Assembly: GCA_963666995.1 (NCBI GenBank)
Contig: OY762941.1
Location: 2,666,001-2,730,000, forward strand
Origin: Syntrophobacter sp963666995
Lineage (GTDB): Bacteria; Desulfobacterota; Syntrophobacteria; Syntrophobacterales; Syntrophobacteraceae
Direction: 5' to 3'
DNA length: 64,000 nt
Shown here: positions 62,188 through 64,000 of the stretch, in pieces
Layout: every line of letters begins with the position of its first letter
Numbering within the stretch: the stretch's first letter is position 1
Position numbers and translations under genes: made by a program
Notes under the pieces: generated by a model
The model's database searches: none
Told to the model about the DNA's origin: nothing
What the model saw: only the letters and a program-made list of their open reading frames with translations

Positions 62188-62712
62188 ATGAGATCATTAT
62201 CGGTTTTAGGCGGGTTATTCGTCATTCTGGCTGTTGCCGGCGGGATTTATGTCCTGGGGGGATGGTACGATGTCTCCGCAACCAAGCCTCACTGGGAACC
62301 GACGCTGAAACTGCTCGACCTGGTTCGGGAGCGCTCCGTCGAGGTCCACAGTGAAGGGATTGCCGCCCGTTCGCTTGAGAACCCCGGGCTCATCGCGGAC
62401 GGCGCACAAATCTTCAACGAGGTTTGCCGTTACTGCCACGGGGCGCCCGGGGTGCCGAGTGCAGTGTTTGCTCAGGGGCTTTATCCCGCTCCGGCCAACC
62501 TTGTCTCGGAAGAGTTCCGGAAGGAGTTCAAAGGCGCGGAGGTCTTCTGGGTCGTGAAGAACGGCTTCAAGATGACCGGAATGCCCGCTTTCGGCGCTGC
62601 ATTCGATGATGATGAGCTCTGGAGTGTCGTTGCCTTTCTGAAGCGACAGCCCGGGCTGAGTCCGGAAGAATACGACAGGCTGATACAGAAGGCGGACAAG
62701 CCCCGGATGTAA
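62188..62712 (+). CDS. Membrane-anchored monohaem cytochrome c
   Basis: A 174-residue protein with an uncleaved-looking N-terminal helix (LSVLGGLFVILAVAGGIYVL) and a class I cytochrome domain: IFNEVCRYCHGAPGVPSAVF with CXXCH, and a methionine ligand in NGFKMTGMPAFGAAF. It carries electrons in the periplasm. GAGGAG precedes the ATG at 62188. Its partner is unknown; it could serve the oxidase operon, but it sits between htrA and dedA. Confidence 0.9.
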   Translation: MRSLSVLGGLFVILAVAGGIYVLGGWYDVSATKPHWEPTLKLLDLVRERSVEVHSEGIAARSLENPGLIADGAQIFNEVCRYCHGAPGVPSAVFAQGLYPAPANLVSEEFRKEFKGAEVFWVVKNGFKMTGMPAFGAAFDDDELWSVVAFLKRQPGLSPEEYDRLIQKADKPRM

Positions 62713-62828
62713 GGGGGGCATGATGGGGCATGCCCCCGGCGTTGCGGAGCCCGGCCGGCTTCGTGAGAACTGCGATGCCGTACTGCCCCTGCCGGCGCCT
62801 CAGGCTGTGGAACATCAGGGGAGGAGTA

Positions 62829-63587
62829 ATGTTTTCGTACTGGATCGGGCATTATGGCTACCTGGCGATCATTTCTCTTCTCTTCCTGGGGATAGTCGGT
62901 CTGCCGGTTCCGGATGAAACCCTCCTGGCATTCGTCGGATACCTGTGCTTTAAGGGGGACCTGCGCCTTCCCATGGCGATTGCCGCCGTTTTTGCCGGCA
63001 GCATCGGCGGAATCAGTGTGAGCTATACGATCGGGCGGACCGGCGGGGTCTATCTGGTGAAGAAGTACGGCCATAGGGTCCACCTCGATGCGGATAAACT
63101 GGAACGGGCACGCCATTGGTTCAATCGAGCGGGAAAGTGGGCGCTTCTCTTCGGATATTTCATACCGGGCGTAAGGCACCTCACTGCCTATGTGGCAGGC
63201 ACCGCAAGGCTTCAGTTCCCGGTATTCGCAGCCTTTGCGTGGTGCGGCGGCTTCGTGTGGTCGCTGACTTTCGTCACACTGGGCTATATCGCAGGGCGGG
63301 AATGGCACAGGGTGTCCGGAACAAGCCACCATATTCTTGTTCTGATACTCTGGCCGCTTGCCGCAATACTCGCAGCGCTCCTCAGCCTCACCCTCTACAA
63401 GGGAAGTAACCGGGCGCTGGTCGCCCTCCAGCGCCGTATGAGGCGGATCACCGGCAAACTCACAGCGGAAAGCGGCCGCGCCATGCCCGGCGATTCTTCT
63501 CACGGGAAAGGGGACGAGTCGACCGGCCCTGAGTCCTCAGTCCCGGAGCCCAAACGGGATTCCCGCAGCGATGCTTCCCTAAGGTAG
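62829..63587 (+). CDS. DedA-family membrane protein
   Basis: A 252-residue protein with IGHYGYLAIISLLFLGIVGL, PVPDETLLAFVGYLCFKGDL, SYTIGRTGGVYLVKKYGHRV and LLFGYFIPGVRHLTAYVAGT, the DedA/SNARE-associated pattern with the conserved acidic residue and G-[FY]-x(5)-R motif. DedA proteins act in lipid carrier recycling and membrane homeostasis. The last 40 residues are charged and disordered. AGGGGAGG precedes the ATG. It is followed by 116 noncoding bases and the CRISPR array. Confidence 0.92.
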   Translation: MFSYWIGHYGYLAIISLLFLGIVGLPVPDETLLAFVGYLCFKGDLRLPMAIAAVFAGSIGGISVSYTIGRTGGVYLVKKYGHRVHLDADKLERARHWFNRAGKWALLFGYFIPGVRHLTAYVAGTARLQFPVFAAFAWCGGFVWSLTFVTLGYIAGREWHRVSGTSHHILVLILWPLAAILAALLSLTLYKGSNRALVALQRRMRRITGKLTAESGRAMPGDSSHGKGDESTGPESSVPEPKRDSRSDASLR

Positions 63588-63703
63588 AGCTTTCAGCCAC
63601 GACAATTCATCGCAAGAGGCGCGCCTGCCTAAAGGTGAATCGCACAGCGGCCGGCCTTAAGAGAGATCCTCCAGGCTGCTCCTGCCGAGAGCCAAACCTT
63701 CAA

Positions 63704-64000
63704 GTTTCAATCCTCACCCGGTTTCGAAGCCGGGTGCAGCCTGTTCGAGCCGAACGTACGATAGGCTTTCCCGAAATTTCAATTCTCACCCGGCACAAAA
63801 ACCGGATGCGACCTCGGGCCGCCGTCCCTGCCTACGGAGTGTCAGCGTTTCAATCCTCACCCGGCGATAGAGCCGGATGCAACATGGCGGGGGCAGATCA
63901 TGAATCGTCCCTGCCCGTACTTCATTCCCCATCCGGCTCCAGAGCCGGGTGCAATTCCGGGGATCTCATTACTCCTTAATAAGAATTTCAATCCTCACCC
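63704..64000 (-). CRISPR. CRISPR array, degenerate trailer end
   Basis: Four 37-base repeats at 63704-63740, 63776-63812, 63847-63883 and 63919-63955, and a fifth cut by the window edge at 63985. Each reads GTTTCAATCCTCACCCGG (with changes), a variable 8-base centre, then CCGGGTGCAAC (with changes). Spacers are 35, 34, 35 and 29 bases. On the minus strand the repeats end in ATTGAAAC-type handles, so transcription should run leftward and the leader and cas genes should lie right of the window. High divergence between repeats fits the old, leader-distal end. Confidence 0.88.

Overview
The window is a dense, roughly 58-60 % GC bacterial chromosome segment, with most starts preceded by a clear GGAGG-type ribosome binding site. 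The gene mix suggests a Gram-negative member of the Desulfobacterota (former Deltaproteobacteria), possibly a Syntrophobacter-like organism. It includes outer-membrane proteins (MlaA, FadL), rubredoxin and rubrerythrin, a DVU0298-like HEAT protein, an alternative complex III operon and a PilZ/HD-GYP signalling pair. The taxonomic placement is inference from gene content. No rRNA or tRNA gene was recognised.

Layout. 1-8.2 kb: the 5' end of serC, a lone ThiF/MoeB-like E1 protein, leucyl aminopeptidase, a cupin dioxygenase-like gene behind a molybdopterin-oxidoreductase remnant, a single-domain response regulator, ftsH and mlaA. 8.3-11.2 kb: an operon for early tetrapyrrole synthesis (zinc-ribbon protein, hemC, cobA-hemD fusion). 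11.5-14.5 kb: a tight four-gene operon (class IV aminotransferase, GmhA-like SIS protein, deoxyhypusine-synthase-like protein, cyclophilin-like protein). 14.7-20.1 kb: HAD phosphatase, PAC2 protein, AtuA/DUF4387 pair, cold-shock gene with promoter and terminator, and a TIGR01777-type epimerase. 20.3-27.6 kb: ferredoxin, glutaredoxin, rubrerythrin, rubredoxin, the copper exporter CopA with a CopZ-like chaperone, and a tandem universal stress protein. Two directly oriented MITE-like repeats bracket the metal/oxidative-stress block.

27.7-46.5 kb holds respiration. A cytochrome b5-like/DUF2231 membrane protein and an active/inactive M16 peptidase pair precede a roughly 14-kb operon. That operon encodes an alternative complex III (ActB, C, D, F, A, E) interleaved with a cbb3-type oxidase (CcoN and a CcoO-cytochrome c fusion), plus CcoS-like, SafE-like and CcoI (copper ATPase) assembly factors. 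It reads as a quinol-to-oxygen chain in an organism otherwise looking anaerobic.

46.5-60 kb: YjbQ, a secreted cyclophilin, a B12-type radical SAM protein, FadL and a methyltransferase. A secreted beta-helix protein gene follows, interrupted by one in-frame TGA. Next is a two-gene cassette: a membrane GAF/HD-GYP protein and a 1205-residue protein combining a NERD domain, a degenerate protein kinase, PilZ-like segments and a C-terminal acyltransferase-like region. This is the best candidate for an undescribed system. 60.6-64 kb: an HtrA protease, a monohaem cytochrome c, a DedA protein and the degenerate trailer end of a CRISPR array whose leader and cas genes, if present, would lie to the right.
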